A DNA stretch of 64,000 nt from Bordetella genomosp. 4 (GTDB lineage Bacteria; Pseudomonadota; Gammaproteobacteria; Burkholderiales; Burkholderiaceae_B), in NCBI RefSeq assembly GCF_002261185.1, contig NZ_NEVQ01000020.1, positions 1 through 64,000 on the forward strand, given 5' to 3'. Each line of letters starts with the position of its first letter. Position 1 is the stretch's first letter. Position numbers and translations under genes: made by a program. Under the pieces are notes generated by a model that was given only the letters and a program-made list of their open reading frames with translations, had not been told where the DNA came from and searched no databases. This document shows, one piece after another, positions 26,437-35,482 of the stretch.

Positions 26437-26862
26437 CTATTGCACCACTCGAATCACGTCCACATCGAACTCAATCCCTTTGCGATCAAGATCGAGTTCC
26501 CCGTGGAGCTCGACCGTCGTTTTATCGTCGATCTTCACGCCAGCCGGAAAATCATGATCGTCGATATCGACACGAATACGCCCGGTACCATCGTCGAAGG
26601 TGTAGTGATCACCACCATCGTGCGACACAATGCGGCCGCGCAATATAGCCTTTTGGTCGTCTCGTCCGGTCTCGATCAGTGTCTTGACCGACGTCACTGC
26701 GACTGAAGACGGCCCCGTATAGCCCCGTTGCGCGCCAGCGGGCACGGAGCTCGGTCCGGTGTACCCCTGAGCGGATGCGCCACCGGCCGCCAACGCCCCG
26801 GTGAGAGCGGCGCTGGCCAGCAAAGTACGGGTCACAGTCATGAAACGAAAAGAGTGGGTCAT
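26437..26862 (-). CDS. YgiW/YdeI-family periplasmic stress protein (BOF domain)
   Basis: 141 residues with a Sec signal peptide (TRTLLASAALTGALAAGGAS, cleavage after ASA-Q). Next come two copies of GYTGPSS, then an OB-fold BOF domain (~60-141: AILRGRIV, YTFDDGTGRIRVDI, VELHGELD). Family members are periplasmic proteins linked to stress tolerance. AGGAG at ideal spacing supports the ATG at 26862. It lies just downstream of a QseBC-type system on the same strand but has its own upstream region containing the same 14-bp motif as the regulator gene. In enterobacteria ygiW is likewise next to qseBC. Confidence 0.85.
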   Translation of the reverse strand: MTHSFRFMTVTRTLLASAALTGALAAGGASAQGYTGPSSVPAGAQRGYTGPSSVAVTSVKTLIETGRDDQKAILRGRIVSHDGGDHYTFDDGTGRIRVDIDDHDFPAGVKIDDKTTVELHGELDLDRKGIEFDVDVIRVVQ

Positions 26863-26925
26863 AGCATGGCTCCTAGTGCGCATTGCGCGATCATTGTTGA
26901 ACACAGCGCTATTAAATACAACGAA

Positions 26926-26942
26926 GATTAAGTGAATCTGAG
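26926..26942 (-). promoter_or_regulatory. candidate response-regulator box upstream of the ygiW-like gene
   Basis: The minus strand reads CTCAGATTCACTTAATC. Its last 14 bases differ by one from the sequence before the response-regulator gene (29101-29088). The form CTCAG-ATTCA-CTTAAT resembles the PmrA/QseB direct repeat with a 5-bp spacer. Located 63 bp upstream of the start codon. Confidence 0.55.
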
Positions 26943-27002
26943 CCGCCCACCCAACACTTCAAAGTCCATTTGCCAGCGGTCAATACGCGGAGATCTGCCC
27001 CC

Positions 27003-28409
27003 TCAGCGTGGGGACTTTAGCGGAAACGCCAACACTACCCCTAATCCGCGGCCGTCCAATCCAGGACCGAATTGCAAATCAGCATGATGCAGCTCCGCCA
27101 CTCTGGCCACAATCGACAATCCCAAGCCACTGCCCTGCACCCCGCTGCCCAGCACGCGAAAAAAGCGTTGCGTCAGCCGTTGACAATCAGCATCCGAAAC
27201 GCCATCGCCATCATCGCGCACAGCCAGCGTAACTGTGTCGCCGGCACGCTTGGCAGTGATCTCGACCCTGCCGCCCACTCGCCCGTAGCTAATACTGTTG
27301 TGCACGAGATTGCGCAATGCCGTTAACAACGCATCGCGATTCCCGGCAAGCGTCGCAACGTCGCAGTGGACCGATATCGCGATATTTCTGGCAGCGGCCT
27401 CTGGTGCACAGGCCCTGACCACCTCCTCCAGCAACGCCCGGGTATCGAGCGTGTTCGAGACCAGGGCGTCGGCCGATTCTGGGTCCAGACGTGCCAGTTG
27501 CAGCAAGTTCTCGACCAAGGCGGTGCTGCGGGCGACATCGTCTCGCAGCCGTTGCAGATCTGTCGCAACAGATTGCGCACCTTCGGTAGATAGGCGACGT
27601 TGCATCACCTGAATCCTCGAGGCCAGTGCGGCCAAAGGCGTACGCAATTCATGCGCGGCATCGGCGGTAAACCGGCGCTCGCCCTCGAGCGCCTGAGCGA
27701 GACGCGACAACAGGCGGTTCAGGGCAACGACTACCGTGCGCACCTCTCGTGCGTTGCCGTCATACATCAAGGCTGACAGATCCGCGGGGGATTTGGTTTC
27801 CATTTCGCGGGCCATCCGTTCTAACGGGGCAACCAGGCGCCGGATCAACCACCAATTGACCAGACCCAACAAGAGCCACAATCCGATCAAGGGCCAGGCC
27901 AAAGATTCCAGCATATCGACGATGAGATCGGTTCGATCCTCCCATTCCTGGCCGATCTGCACGGAAAACCCCAAGGAATCATGCTTGCGTATATAAACAC
28001 GCCAACGCTTTCCAGACGCCTTGACATCATAAAAGCGATCATCGCGCTTGCCGGGATCTACAAAAGGACGTTTCGGCGCATCCTCGCCTCGACGGATCAC
28101 GACACCCTCGCGCGAAATGATCTGATAATCAAGCCGCAACGCGGGTTGCGCATCGTCATCGCGACTGCGCGCAGGCAATCCCCCTGCCGATATTCCCTCG
28201 CCCAGCGCCAACACGAGCCGGGCGCCTTCTTCGAGCGTATCGTCAAACGTATCGCTGACCTCTTTCCAGGCCAGAGCCAGCACGATGACCGTACTGATCA
28301 CACCCACGGCGATACTCGAACCCAGCGTGGTCGAGATCAGCCTCCGACGCAGCGAATAACCGCGAGGCGAATCAGCCGGTGAGCCTTTACTAGTACGGCG
28401 CCAACGCAT
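27003..28409 (-). CDS. sensor histidine kinase (QseC/PmrB-type)
   Basis: 468 residues, inner-membrane. Two transmembrane helices (~28-48 and ~168-190) bound a ~120-residue periplasmic sensor region. These are followed by HAMP, the dimerisation/phosphoacceptor helix with H253 (FTADAAHELRTPLAAL), and the ATPase domain with N-box LRNLVHNSISYG, DDGDGV and GSGLGLSIV. It starts 1 bp after the response-regulator stop, so the two are cotranscribed. The signal is unknown; the QseC name rests on gene context (YgiW-like neighbour) and architecture. Confidence 0.88.
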   Translation of the reverse strand: MRWRRTSKGSPADSPRGYSLRRRLISTTLGSSIAVGVISTVIVLALAWKEVSDTFDDTLEEGARLVLALGEGISAGGLPARSRDDDAQPALRLDYQIISREGVVIRRGEDAPKRPFVDPGKRDDRFYDVKASGKRWRVYIRKHDSLGFSVQIGQEWEDRTDLIVDMLESLAWPLIGLWLLLGLVNWWLIRRLVAPLERMAREMETKSPADLSALMYDGNAREVRTVVVALNRLLSRLAQALEGERRFTADAAHELRTPLAALASRIQVMQRRLSTEGAQSVATDLQRLRDDVARSTALVENLLQLARLDPESADALVSNTLDTRALLEEVVRACAPEAAARNIAISVHCDVATLAGNRDALLTALRNLVHNSISYGRVGGRVEITAKRAGDTVTLAVRDDGDGVSDADCQRLTQRFFRVLGSGVQGSGLGLSIVARVAELHHADLQFGPGLDGRGLGVVLAFPLKSPR

Positions 28410-28410
28410 A

Positions 28411-29067
28411 TCAATCCGCCAGCCGATAACCCTGGCGCCGGATCGTCTTGATCGACTCAGCCGAGAGCTTGCGGCGCAGGTTATAGATATGCACCTCGAT
28501 CGTGTTGCTTTCTACTTCGTCGCCCCAGCCATACAGGGACTCCTCGAGTTGAGCCCGCGAGACGACGTGCCCCGGACGGCGCAGCAGCGCATGCAACACG
28601 GCAAACTCGTGAGCAGTCAGTTCGACAGGCCGGCCCTGGAACGTAACCTGTTTGGCAGCCAGGTCCATCGTCAACGCCCCATGAGACAGGGCCGCATCCG
28701 GACGTCCGTCATGCCGGCGTATCGCCGCGCGGATCCTGGCCGACAGTTCCTCCAGATCAAAGGGTTTGACCAGATAATCGTCTGCCCCGAGGTCCAGCCC
28801 CTCGATGCGATCTCGCACGGCATCGCGCGCAGTAATCATGATGACGGGAATGGTCTCTCTACGTATCCGCAGCGCGCGCAACAGCGCATCTCCGGTCAAG
28901 CCCGGCAGACCACGGTCAAGCAGCAGGCATTGATAATCGTGCGTGCTCAAGGCGGTTTGCGCCAAATCACCGCGCGTGACACGGTCGACCGCATAGCCAT
29001 CGAGAGTCAGCCATGACTCGATGGACTCGCCCAATGAAATATCGTCTTCGGCCAGGAGAATACGCAT
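28411..29067 (-). CDS. OmpR-family response regulator (QseB/PmrA-type)
   Basis: 218 residues. Receiver domain with acidic pocket EDD (7-9), phospho-acceptor D51 (LLLDRGLPG) and Lys in YLVKPFD (~101); C-terminal winged helix (~125-218, with VSRAQLEESLYGWGDEVESN). It would be phosphorylated by the adjacent kinase. A PmrA/QseB-type direct repeat lies 20-38 bp upstream of its start, suggesting autoregulation, and a near-identical motif precedes the YgiW-like gene. Confidence 0.9.
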   Translation of the reverse strand: MRILLAEDDISLGESIESWLTLDGYAVDRVTRGDLAQTALSTHDYQCLLLDRGLPGLTGDALLRALRIRRETIPVIMITARDAVRDRIEGLDLGADDYLVKPFDLEELSARIRAAIRRHDGRPDAALSHGALTMDLAAKQVTFQGRPVELTAHEFAVLHALLRRPGHVVSRAQLEESLYGWGDEVESNTIEVHIYNLRRKLSAESIKTIRRQGYRLAD

Positions 29068-29087
29068 TCGTCGACTATACGCCCGGA

Positions 29088-29105
29088 GATGAAGTGAATC
29101 TTAAA
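29088..29105 (-). promoter_or_regulatory. candidate PmrA/QseB-type box before the response-regulator gene
   Basis: The minus strand reads TTTAAG-ATTCA-CTTCAT-C, a 6-5-6 direct repeat fitting the YTTAAK-N5-YTTAAK pattern of PmrA/QseB sites with one or two changes. Its close position to the start codon (20 bp) means either a very short leader or a repressing role. Confidence 0.55.
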
Positions 29106-29134
29106 ATGGAACGGCTGCCCAGACATCATGTGCC

Positions 29135-30286
29135 TCAAGCGGCCACTAACCTCAGCAGAGTGATCTCGGAGGGTGCCCCCAATCGCTTGGGCGGCCCCCA
29201 ATAGCCCGTACCACGGCTGATATAAACCCACATATCCTCGACACGATGCAAACCTGCAACGAAAGGCTGCTGAAAACGCACGAATAGATTCCATGGAAAA
29301 AACTGACCTCCATGCGTGTGGCCCGACAACTGCAAGGCGTAGCCCGCCTGAACAGCCGCCGACGCGCTGCGGGGCTGATGCGCCAGTAACACGCTGACGG
29401 CGCCGGCGGGCGCCCCCGCCACCGCTTTGACCGGATCGCTGGCCTGCGCCGGATCGAAAGCGCCGGCGCTATAGTCCGTCACACCAGCAACAATGAGCTG
29501 TGCATCCGCATGCCGCAATACAACATGCTCATTCATCAACACTTGCAACCCTAAACGGCGAAACTCAGCCACCCACGAATTCACGCCCGAGTAATACTCG
29601 TGATTGCCTGTCACCAGATACGCACCATGACGCGCCGTCAATCGGCCCAGCGGCTGAGTGTGTACGGACAATTGCGCCACCGGCCCGTCGACGACATCCC
29701 CCGTCACCGCGATCAAATCAGGTTGCAACGCATTGACGGCCTGCACAATATGCTCGACATAACCGTGCTTGATCGTGGGGCCGACATGAATGTCGCTGAT
29801 CTGCGCGATAGCAAACCCTTGTAGTGCTGAAGGCAGACCGGCGATAGGCACATCGACTCGCCGCACACGTGCCAATCGCCTGGCATTGAACGCTCCCACC
29901 AGCGTGGCAGTCGACGCCAAAACCACGACAACCACGGCGCTGATGAACTTGAGCTGAGTCAGCGGCAAGGTCGCGGATGTCAGGTCTCCCACGACAAAGA
30001 CGATCGTCAATACGGCGTCCCGCAGCAAGGTGCACACGAATGTCGACGAGAACAGGCCCATCATCACCAGCCCGACGCCAGCCACCCAATCGGCCCAAGG
30101 GCGCGCCGCAAACGGCCGAATGACCAAGGAAACAGGCATCAGGATGCAAGACGTGACGAGGACTGCCCACGCAGCCCACTGCTGGTCCCTCGTCAGATGC
30201 AAATCGGGAATCAGCCGCAGCCCGACGTAGACATGGGCGACAGCCACTATGGCAACAAGACGCAGCAGAAAAAATACTCTAGGCAT
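29135..30286 (-). CDS. membrane-anchored metallophosphoesterase
   Basis: 383 residues from the ATG at 30286. Residues ~1-135 hold about four hydrophobic helices. The C-terminal part is a calcineurin-like phosphoesterase with all metal-site motifs: DIHVGP (D-x-H), TGDVVDG (G-D), GNHEYY (GNHE), LLAHQP and SGHTHGGQFFPW. This is the YkuE-like layout (membrane segment plus phosphoesterase), whose known member acts on UDP-diacylglucosamine; the substrate here is unproven. Independent of the two-component genes by a short gap (67 bp), though same strand. Confidence 0.85.
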   Translation of the reverse strand: MPRVFFLLRLVAIVAVAHVYVGLRLIPDLHLTRDQQWAAWAVLVTSCILMPVSLVIRPFAARPWADWVAGVGLVMMGLFSSTFVCTLLRDAVLTIVFVVGDLTSATLPLTQLKFISAVVVVVLASTATLVGAFNARRLARVRRVDVPIAGLPSALQGFAIAQISDIHVGPTIKHGYVEHIVQAVNALQPDLIAVTGDVVDGPVAQLSVHTQPLGRLTARHGAYLVTGNHEYYSGVNSWVAEFRRLGLQVLMNEHVVLRHADAQLIVAGVTDYSAGAFDPAQASDPVKAVAGAPAGAVSVLLAHQPRSASAAVQAGYALQLSGHTHGGQFFPWNLFVRFQQPFVAGLHRVEDMWVYISRGTGYWGPPKRLGAPSEITLLRLVAA

Positions 30287-30445
30287 GATCAGCGAGGCGC
30301 GCCGCGCCGCCATGACCATCACGGCAACGCAGCAATTGGAAGAGAACCGGTTGCCATCTTACGCGCTTGCCCGCAACAATGCCGCCCTTGACGATGACAA
30401 CGCGATGTCTGCGTTGCCGGCGCCCGCCGGCATTGCCACGGTGTC

Positions 30446-31426
30446 TCAGTTGATCGTGATCTTGCGTTCTTTGATGAGCTGGCTCCAGCGTTGACGCTCT
30501 GTTTGCTCGAATGCGGCGAGCTGCTGCCCGCTGACAGTACCCGCCGTCGCGCCCAAGGCTTCGAACTGCGCTTTCACCGCGGGCGTTGCGAGTGCCTGAG
30601 TCGCAGCATCGATCAGCTTTGCCTGGACTGCATCAGGGGTACCGGCTGGCGCGTACAACGCAAACCACGCCGTCACATCAAAGTCCTTGAAGCCAGATTC
30701 TGCAACTGTCGGCACATCGGGCAAAGACGGCAAGCGCTCTGCCGAGGTAACGGCCAGCGCGCGAATCCGCGAGCCGTCTTTCAATTGGGTGATCGTGCTA
30801 GGCAGGTTGTCCATCAACACGTCAACCTGCCCGCCGATCAGCGCAGGCATCGACCCCGACACGCCCTTAAACGGTACATGCAGCATGTCAATACCCGCGG
30901 CTTGTTCAAGATAGGCTCCGGTCAAGTGCACCGACGACCCGACCCCCGGCGATGCATACGAAACGGGCTTGTCCTTGCTTTGCTTGGCCTGGGCAACCAG
31001 ATCCTGCAACGTCTTGAACTTCGAGTCTTTACGCACCGCGATGACGTTCGGAGTCGTGAACACCATCGCCAGAGGGACAAAGTCCTTGCCCGGATCATAG
31101 GGCATGTCGTTGAACAAAAACTGATTGATGGATTGCGTACTCACGGTCCCCATGGCGATGGTGTAGCCATCAGGATCCGCACGTTTGAGCATTCCCATCC
31201 CGATGTTTCCCGTCGCGCCAGGACGATTGTCAATGACAATGGATTGCTTCAGGAAAGGCCCCATGGCCTGGCCTATCGTACGTGCCGCCAAATCAGTCGT
31301 GCCACCGGCGGGATAAGGAACAATCAACGTAATCGGCCTCGATGGATACGTTTCCGCGTGTGCGGCAAAGACCATACTGCCAATGACCATCGCGCCCAGG
31401 GCTTTATATAGCTGACGTCGTTTCAT
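30446..31426 (-). CDS. Bug-family periplasmic binding protein (TctC-like)
   Basis: 326 residues, signal peptide MKRRQLYKALGAMVIGSMVF with cleavage near HAE-T, then YPSRPITLIVPYPAGG and IDNRPGATGNIG. It lies 67 bp downstream of the ThDP-enzyme gene on the same strand, with a GC-rich hairpin (31465-31484) in the gap. It is probably the transport end of the operon that starts at the LacI gene 35483-36550. The ligand is unknown; an aromatic or aliphatic carboxylate used by the upstream enzymes is likely (inference). Confidence 0.88.
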   Translation of the reverse strand: MKRRQLYKALGAMVIGSMVFAAHAETYPSRPITLIVPYPAGGTTDLAARTIGQAMGPFLKQSIVIDNRPGATGNIGMGMLKRADPDGYTIAMGTVSTQSINQFLFNDMPYDPGKDFVPLAMVFTTPNVIAVRKDSKFKTLQDLVAQAKQSKDKPVSYASPGVGSSVHLTGAYLEQAAGIDMLHVPFKGVSGSMPALIGGQVDVLMDNLPSTITQLKDGSRIRALAVTSAERLPSLPDVPTVAESGFKDFDVTAWFALYAPAGTPDAVQAKLIDAATQALATPAVKAQFEALGATAGTVSGQQLAAFEQTERQRWSQLIKERKITIN

Positions 31427-31464
31427 CGTTTGTTGTCTCCATCCATCTGAGGCTTGTTGGAAAT

Positions 31465-31484
31465 GCCCGGGCCTCGAACCGGGC
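31465..31484 (-). terminator. GC-rich hairpin between ThDP-enzyme and Bug genes
   Basis: GCCCGG (31465-31470) pairs with CCGGGC (31479-31484) across an 8-nt loop; on the transcript it is followed by ATTTCC, not a T tract. It may attenuate or protect transcript ends rather than terminate. It looks like a tRNA T-arm but is not part of a tRNA. Confidence 0.35.
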
Positions 31485-31493
31485 TATTGACCG

Positions 31494-33038
31494 CTACACC
31501 ATTAGTTCAATCAGAAAAGGAGTTTGCTTGCCGAAGCTGCTCTTCATCAGATCGCCGCACTGTTCCAATGTGCTCGCCCGCGCTGCCTCGACCCCCATTG
31601 CGTTCGCAAGACCAACCCAATTCAGCGAGGGATTGCCCAGTTCCAGCATGCTCATTGCAGTCTCACCGGGCGTCGCGCCCACGTTCTTATATTCTCCAAT
31701 CAGGATGTTGTATTTGCTGTTGTTCAAAATGATCGTGGTGCACGGCAGTTGCTCGCGCGCCTGTGTCCACAGCGACTGCAGGGAATACATCGCCGAGCCG
31801 TCTGCCTGCAAACTGATGACGCGCCGCTGTTTCTGCGCGCCAATAGCCGCCCCGGTCGCGACCGGCAAGCCATCGCCGATGGCACCGCCCGCCAGATGCA
31901 GCCAATCGTTCGCAGGCGCTGCGTGGGTGAACTTATAAAATCCGCGGCCGAACGAAACACTCTCGTCCGACACAATCGCGTTATCGGGCATCAATGCCGC
32001 CACCGTCTGCGCCAGCCCTTCGGGCGTGGGCGACCCCGTTGCCACCTCCGGACGCGGACCCGGATCGGGAATTTCGGCCTCGGGAGCATTCAGCGCCAAC
32101 ACCAGCGACCGCAAGGCTTTCACCGGGTCCTGATCCGGCCGCGACAACACTTGAATTTGTGTGTCCGGCGCATACTGCGTCGAGGGCATTCCAGGATAGC
32201 CAAAAAAGCCGACCGGCGCCTTGGCGTTCACCAGAATGATGTGCTTGAATCGCTCTAGCGCTTTGAGTGCGGCCTCCATGACATAAGGCGTGCGCTCAAG
32301 CGGCAAACGCCCCCGGCCGCGCGCCACCTGTGCCGTGACAAAGTCCGCCATCAACGTAGCCCCCGTGGCCTGCGCCACACGCCAGAGCAGCCCCTGGGCC
32401 TCGCTCAACGCCGCAGGCCCGCCGACCAGGATCAGCGTATCCGGACCGTATGAACGCAGTGTTCTCGCAGCGTTCTCGATCGCATTGCCGTCCACTTCAG
32501 GTGCAGCGGGCACGGCCAACGGAGCGCCGACCACGCCCCCGTCATTCCACGACACATCCGCCGGGAGAATCAATGTGGCGATCTGCCCCGGGAACACTTG
32601 AGCCGCCGCGATAGCCTCTGCCGCATCGCGGCCGAGATGCTCGCTTTGCACACTCGTGCGCACCCATTGAGAAACCGTCTGCGCCATCCCGGCTGTGTCG
32701 GCCGTCAGCGGCGCATCAAAGGGACGATGGAAAGTCGCCTGGTCACCGACGATATTCACAATGCCGCTGCGAGCGCGGCGTGCGTTATGCAGATTACCCA
32801 TGCCATTGGCCAGGCCGGGGCCGCAATGCAACAGCGTGCATGCTGGCTTGCGAGCGATGCGGAAATAGCCGTCTGCCATCCCCGTCACGACGTTTTCCTG
32901 CAGACCCAACACGCATTTCATGCCTGGGACTTGGTCCAGGGCCGCGACAAAGTGCATTTCGCTTGTCCCTGGATTGGCAAAACAAGTGTCTATACCCGAA
33001 GCCAACAACGTCCTGACCAGACTTTCAGCACCATTCAT
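31494..33038 (-). CDS. ThDP-dependent enzyme, acetolactate-synthase-large-subunit-like
   Basis: 514 residues. It has the pyrimidine-binding domain with catalytic Glu E48 (LGLQENVVTGMADGY), a middle domain, and a pyrophosphate/Mg domain with QADGSAMYS through ILNNSKYN (the GDGS-NN motif with A for the first G). Shorter than biosynthetic acetolactate synthase (~560-590) and without a regulatory-subunit gene. It belongs to the catabolic IlvB/MdlC-like group that decarboxylates or condenses 2-oxoacids. It follows the hydroxyacid dehydrogenase/amidohydrolase genes on the same strand; the true reaction is not clear. Confidence 0.83.
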   Translation of the reverse strand: MNGAESLVRTLLASGIDTCFANPGTSEMHFVAALDQVPGMKCVLGLQENVVTGMADGYFRIARKPACTLLHCGPGLANGMGNLHNARRARSGIVNIVGDQATFHRPFDAPLTADTAGMAQTVSQWVRTSVQSEHLGRDAAEAIAAAQVFPGQIATLILPADVSWNDGGVVGAPLAVPAAPEVDGNAIENAARTLRSYGPDTLILVGGPAALSEAQGLLWRVAQATGATLMADFVTAQVARGRGRLPLERTPYVMEAALKALERFKHIILVNAKAPVGFFGYPGMPSTQYAPDTQIQVLSRPDQDPVKALRSLVLALNAPEAEIPDPGPRPEVATGSPTPEGLAQTVAALMPDNAIVSDESVSFGRGFYKFTHAAPANDWLHLAGGAIGDGLPVATGAAIGAQKQRRVISLQADGSAMYSLQSLWTQAREQLPCTTIILNNSKYNILIGEYKNVGATPGETAMSMLELGNPSLNWVGLANAMGVEAARASTLEQCGDLMKSSFGKQTPFLIELMV

Positions 33039-33158
33039 GCAAGCTCTCCATCATGTTTTATCGCTAAACGCGTCGATTCTTACGAGATAAGCGGCGACGT
33101 AGAGCCATTAAACCATGCTGATCTGGCTGTCAGGTAAAGCGATGAGCGTACGTCTGGC

Positions 33159-33599
33159 TCAGCCCCTGGTATATCGGGTCACTGCCCGATAATCCTTATT
33201 CGGCCCAGAGACACAAACATCGGTCTCGTACGCATCCGGCAGACTCAAGCGATACACCACCGAATAGATATCTTTACCGCAATAATGCTTGTCCGCGGCC
33301 GTCAACACCCCCGTGATCTCGCCGCTGAAAGCCAGTTCGACAAAGGTCTTTCCCTCGTCCGGCCCATCATTGAACAGAATCACCAGAGACTCGCCCTGCG
33401 CGAGAAACTTGTAGCGGCGCGTACATCGGACAGTGTGGCCGTTATGCAGTCTCAACACCCCTTCTTCGTGATAGAGCAGGACGTCATTCTCTATCCGGGA
33501 AAACGTCGCGTTGCCTCGCATCGTTGCGTGCTCTTGCTCGATGCTGCGACTGAGCTGCCAGTGCCCTTCGAATTGGTCCAATAACTGGGAAACACCCAT
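33159..33599 (-). CDS. DUF6314-like protein of unknown function
   Basis: 146 residues from the ATG at 33599, 19 bp after the amidohydrolase stop. The frame extends further but would overlap that gene. It is probably a beta-barrel (lipocalin-like) fold: FEGHWQLSRSI near the start, alternating hydrophobic strands, and a conserved ending HYCGKDIYSVVYRL with a YxxxTRYTR tail. No enzyme motif is recognised. It is embedded in a catabolic operon, so a substrate-binding or small-molecule role is possible. I place it in DUF6314 from its overall pattern only. Confidence 0.65.
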   Translation of the reverse strand: MGVSQLLDQFEGHWQLSRSIEQEHATMRGNATFSRIENDVLLYHEEGVLRLHNGHTVRCTRRYKFLAQGESLVILFNDGPDEGKTFVELAFSGEITGVLTAADKHYCGKDIYSVVYRLSLPDAYETDVCVSGPNKDYRAVTRYTRG

Positions 33600-33618
33600 A
33601 ACGCCCGTCTGCCGACTA

Positions 33619-34449
33619 TCAAAACCCGTATAGATTAGCCGGATTATCGACAAGAATCAGGTCTCTCACGGTTTGCGACGGGCACCAGCTGTCCAGTAAC
33701 GCCAGCAAAGACCGATCATCCGGACGTTGCAGCTGGCCGGGGTGGGGCCAGTTGCTTGCCCATAGACAACGCTCTGGATAATGACGGACCAGCGTTTCCG
33801 CCAACAAGCCCACGTCACGATATTCCGGTGCGCCCGTACGCGATGTCTCGTACATGGCCGAGAGTTTGACCCAGGTATTGCCGGTGTCCAACAGCCGTCT
33901 CAATGCGGCAAAGGCGGGGTCCTGGGGAGTCACCGGTTCCAGGAATTTTCCGACATGATCGATCACGATCCGGCAAGGCTGCCGTGCAATCAAGGCCTCG
34001 TAATCCGCAAGCGTGCGGCCATCCAGTTGCAGATTGATATTCCAGCCCAGTGGAGCAATACGTTGAGCGACCGGAGACAAATCATCCCATGTCATGATGT
34101 TGCCGCTGTTGGGCACCATCTGAAAACGCACACCCATCACGCCGACTTGTCCCAGCAATGCCAACGCCTCGTCGGTCGCTTCTAGCGGCATGGAAATGAT
34201 GGCGCGAGCCGATCCTGCAGCGGCCTTCAGCGCGTCGAGCGTACAGCGGTTGTCGAACCCGTAGCCCATCGCCTGCACAATCACGCAGCGACCGATACCG
34301 AGTTTTTCCCGCAAAACCAGATAATCGGCCCAGCTGGCCCTGGGAGGAGAAACCGGAGACTGCTGTGGCAATGGATAGGCATCCAAGTCATAGACATGCT
34401 GATGACAATCGCAACCATCGACGGGAATCGGCCAGCGTGCCTGGATCAT
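33619..34449 (-). CDS. amidohydrolase (2-pyrone-4,6-dicarboxylate hydrolase-like)
   Basis: 276-residue Amidohydro_2 TIM barrel. CDCHQHVYD (H16, H18) forms the N-terminal metal/substrate motif, VIDHVGKF lies in the middle, and WASNWPHPG near the end. In LigI-like lactonases the last motif usually has Asp where this has Asn, so the catalytic base may differ. AGGAG supports the ATG at 34449. Likely hydrolyses a lactone or cyclic ester of a dicarboxylate. Between a hydroxyacid dehydrogenase gene and a DUF6314 gene in one unit. Confidence 0.8.
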   Translation of the reverse strand: MIQARWPIPVDGCDCHQHVYDLDAYPLPQQSPVSPPRASWADYLVLREKLGIGRCVIVQAMGYGFDNRCTLDALKAAAGSARAIISMPLEATDEALALLGQVGVMGVRFQMVPNSGNIMTWDDLSPVAQRIAPLGWNINLQLDGRTLADYEALIARQPCRIVIDHVGKFLEPVTPQDPAFAALRRLLDTGNTWVKLSAMYETSRTGAPEYRDVGLLAETLVRHYPERCLWASNWPHPGQLQRPDDRSLLALLDSWCPSQTVRDLILVDNPANLYGF

Positions 34450-34466
34450 GGCATTCTCCTGTGTGA

Positions 34467-35480
34467 TCAAACCTGCGGTAACGCCAATCCAAAACGGTCA
34501 CGAGCTCGGCTGGCATGAGCGGCATTGACGCTCGGCTCAGGGATCTGGCCAGCAAGCAAAGCCTGCACTTGCCGCACCGAATCCATCGCCTGGTGCTCCG
34601 ATGCTTCCGGCGTCAGGCCTCCTATATGTGGCGTGGCGAGGACCTTGGGATGCGACGCCAGCCTCAGAGAGGGCATTTGATCTTTGGCCGACCCCACGTC
34701 CAGGGCGCATCCTGCGATCAGGCCCTCATCCAAAGCCTGCAGCAAGTCCTGCTCATTGACTAATTCCGCTCGCGATGCGTTGATAAAGTAGGCAGAGCGC
34801 TGCATCTGATGAAAGCGGGATAGATTAATCAGATTGGCCGTTTCCGCCGTTGCAGGCGCAAGGCACGCGACAAAGTCCGCCTGCGCCAGCAGATCCTCAA
34901 GCGAACGCACCTGCACACCTGACCGGGAATCAACAACAGCGTACGGATCATTAACGAGAACATTCATGCCGAAACCGTTGGCCAGCTTGGCCAAGTACTG
35001 GCCGATCGTTCCGTAGCCGATGATACCCAGCGTCGCGCCACGCAGCTCGCGTCCCATCAACGGCACAGGTTCACGGCCGGCGCGGTACGCCGCCGAGGCG
35101 GCGTCAATATGGCGCGCCATGCTGATCATGACGCCGATGATCCATTCCGCCACCGACGGACCAAAACCCGGCGTGGCACGAGTCACCAGAATACCGAGAC
35201 GATTCGCGCAGTCGAGATCGATATTCCGGATATCCACGGCGACCCGGCACACTGCGGCCAGGTTGGGCAAAGCCTGCATCAACTTGGCATCTATCGCCGG
35301 CACGCGAAAGCTCACCAAAATATCGCAATCATGGGCCTGCCGAATAACATCGTCTCTAGTCGTCTCGGCGTCGCTGTCGTGAAACCTCACATCGCCCAAG
35401 GCCGTCAGCAATTGAAAGGCGCGATCGCCGTAGTAATGGCGTAGCGCGGCGCGGTTATGCGTCAGAAAAATCCGAGTCAT
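34467..35480 (-). CDS. D-isomer 2-hydroxyacid dehydrogenase
   Basis: 337 residues from the ATG at 35480, two bases after the LacI stop; an upstream extension of 87 residues in the same frame overlaps LacI and is not real. Rossmann motif IGYGTIGQYL; catalytic Arg in NASRAELVN and His in TPHIGGLTPEA. The usual Glu of the DxxxxEP motif is replaced here by VGSAKDQMPS, so the Arg/Glu/His triad may be incomplete. Interconverts a 2-hydroxyacid and 2-oxoacid by family; substrate is unknown. Confidence 0.83.
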   Translation of the reverse strand: MTRIFLTHNRAALRHYYGDRAFQLLTALGDVRFHDSDAETTRDDVIRQAHDCDILVSFRVPAIDAKLMQALPNLAAVCRVAVDIRNIDLDCANRLGILVTRATPGFGPSVAEWIIGVMISMARHIDAASAAYRAGREPVPLMGRELRGATLGIIGYGTIGQYLAKLANGFGMNVLVNDPYAVVDSRSGVQVRSLEDLLAQADFVACLAPATAETANLINLSRFHQMQRSAYFINASRAELVNEQDLLQALDEGLIAGCALDVGSAKDQMPSLRLASHPKVLATPHIGGLTPEASEHQAMDSVRQVQALLAGQIPEPSVNAAHASRARDRFGLALPQV

Positions 35481-35482
35481 GA

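Noticed and set aside
31460-31500. tRNA-like T-arm (GGTTCGAGG... flanked by GC stem) beside the ThDP-enzyme stop codon
   Set aside because: The loop is 8 nt, the stem 6 bp, and no acceptor or anticodon arms can be built; it is a plain hairpin between genes.
31494-33038. Biosynthetic acetolactate synthase (IlvB)
   Set aside because: Length, lack of IlvN and catabolic gene context argue against a role in branched-chain amino-acid synthesis.
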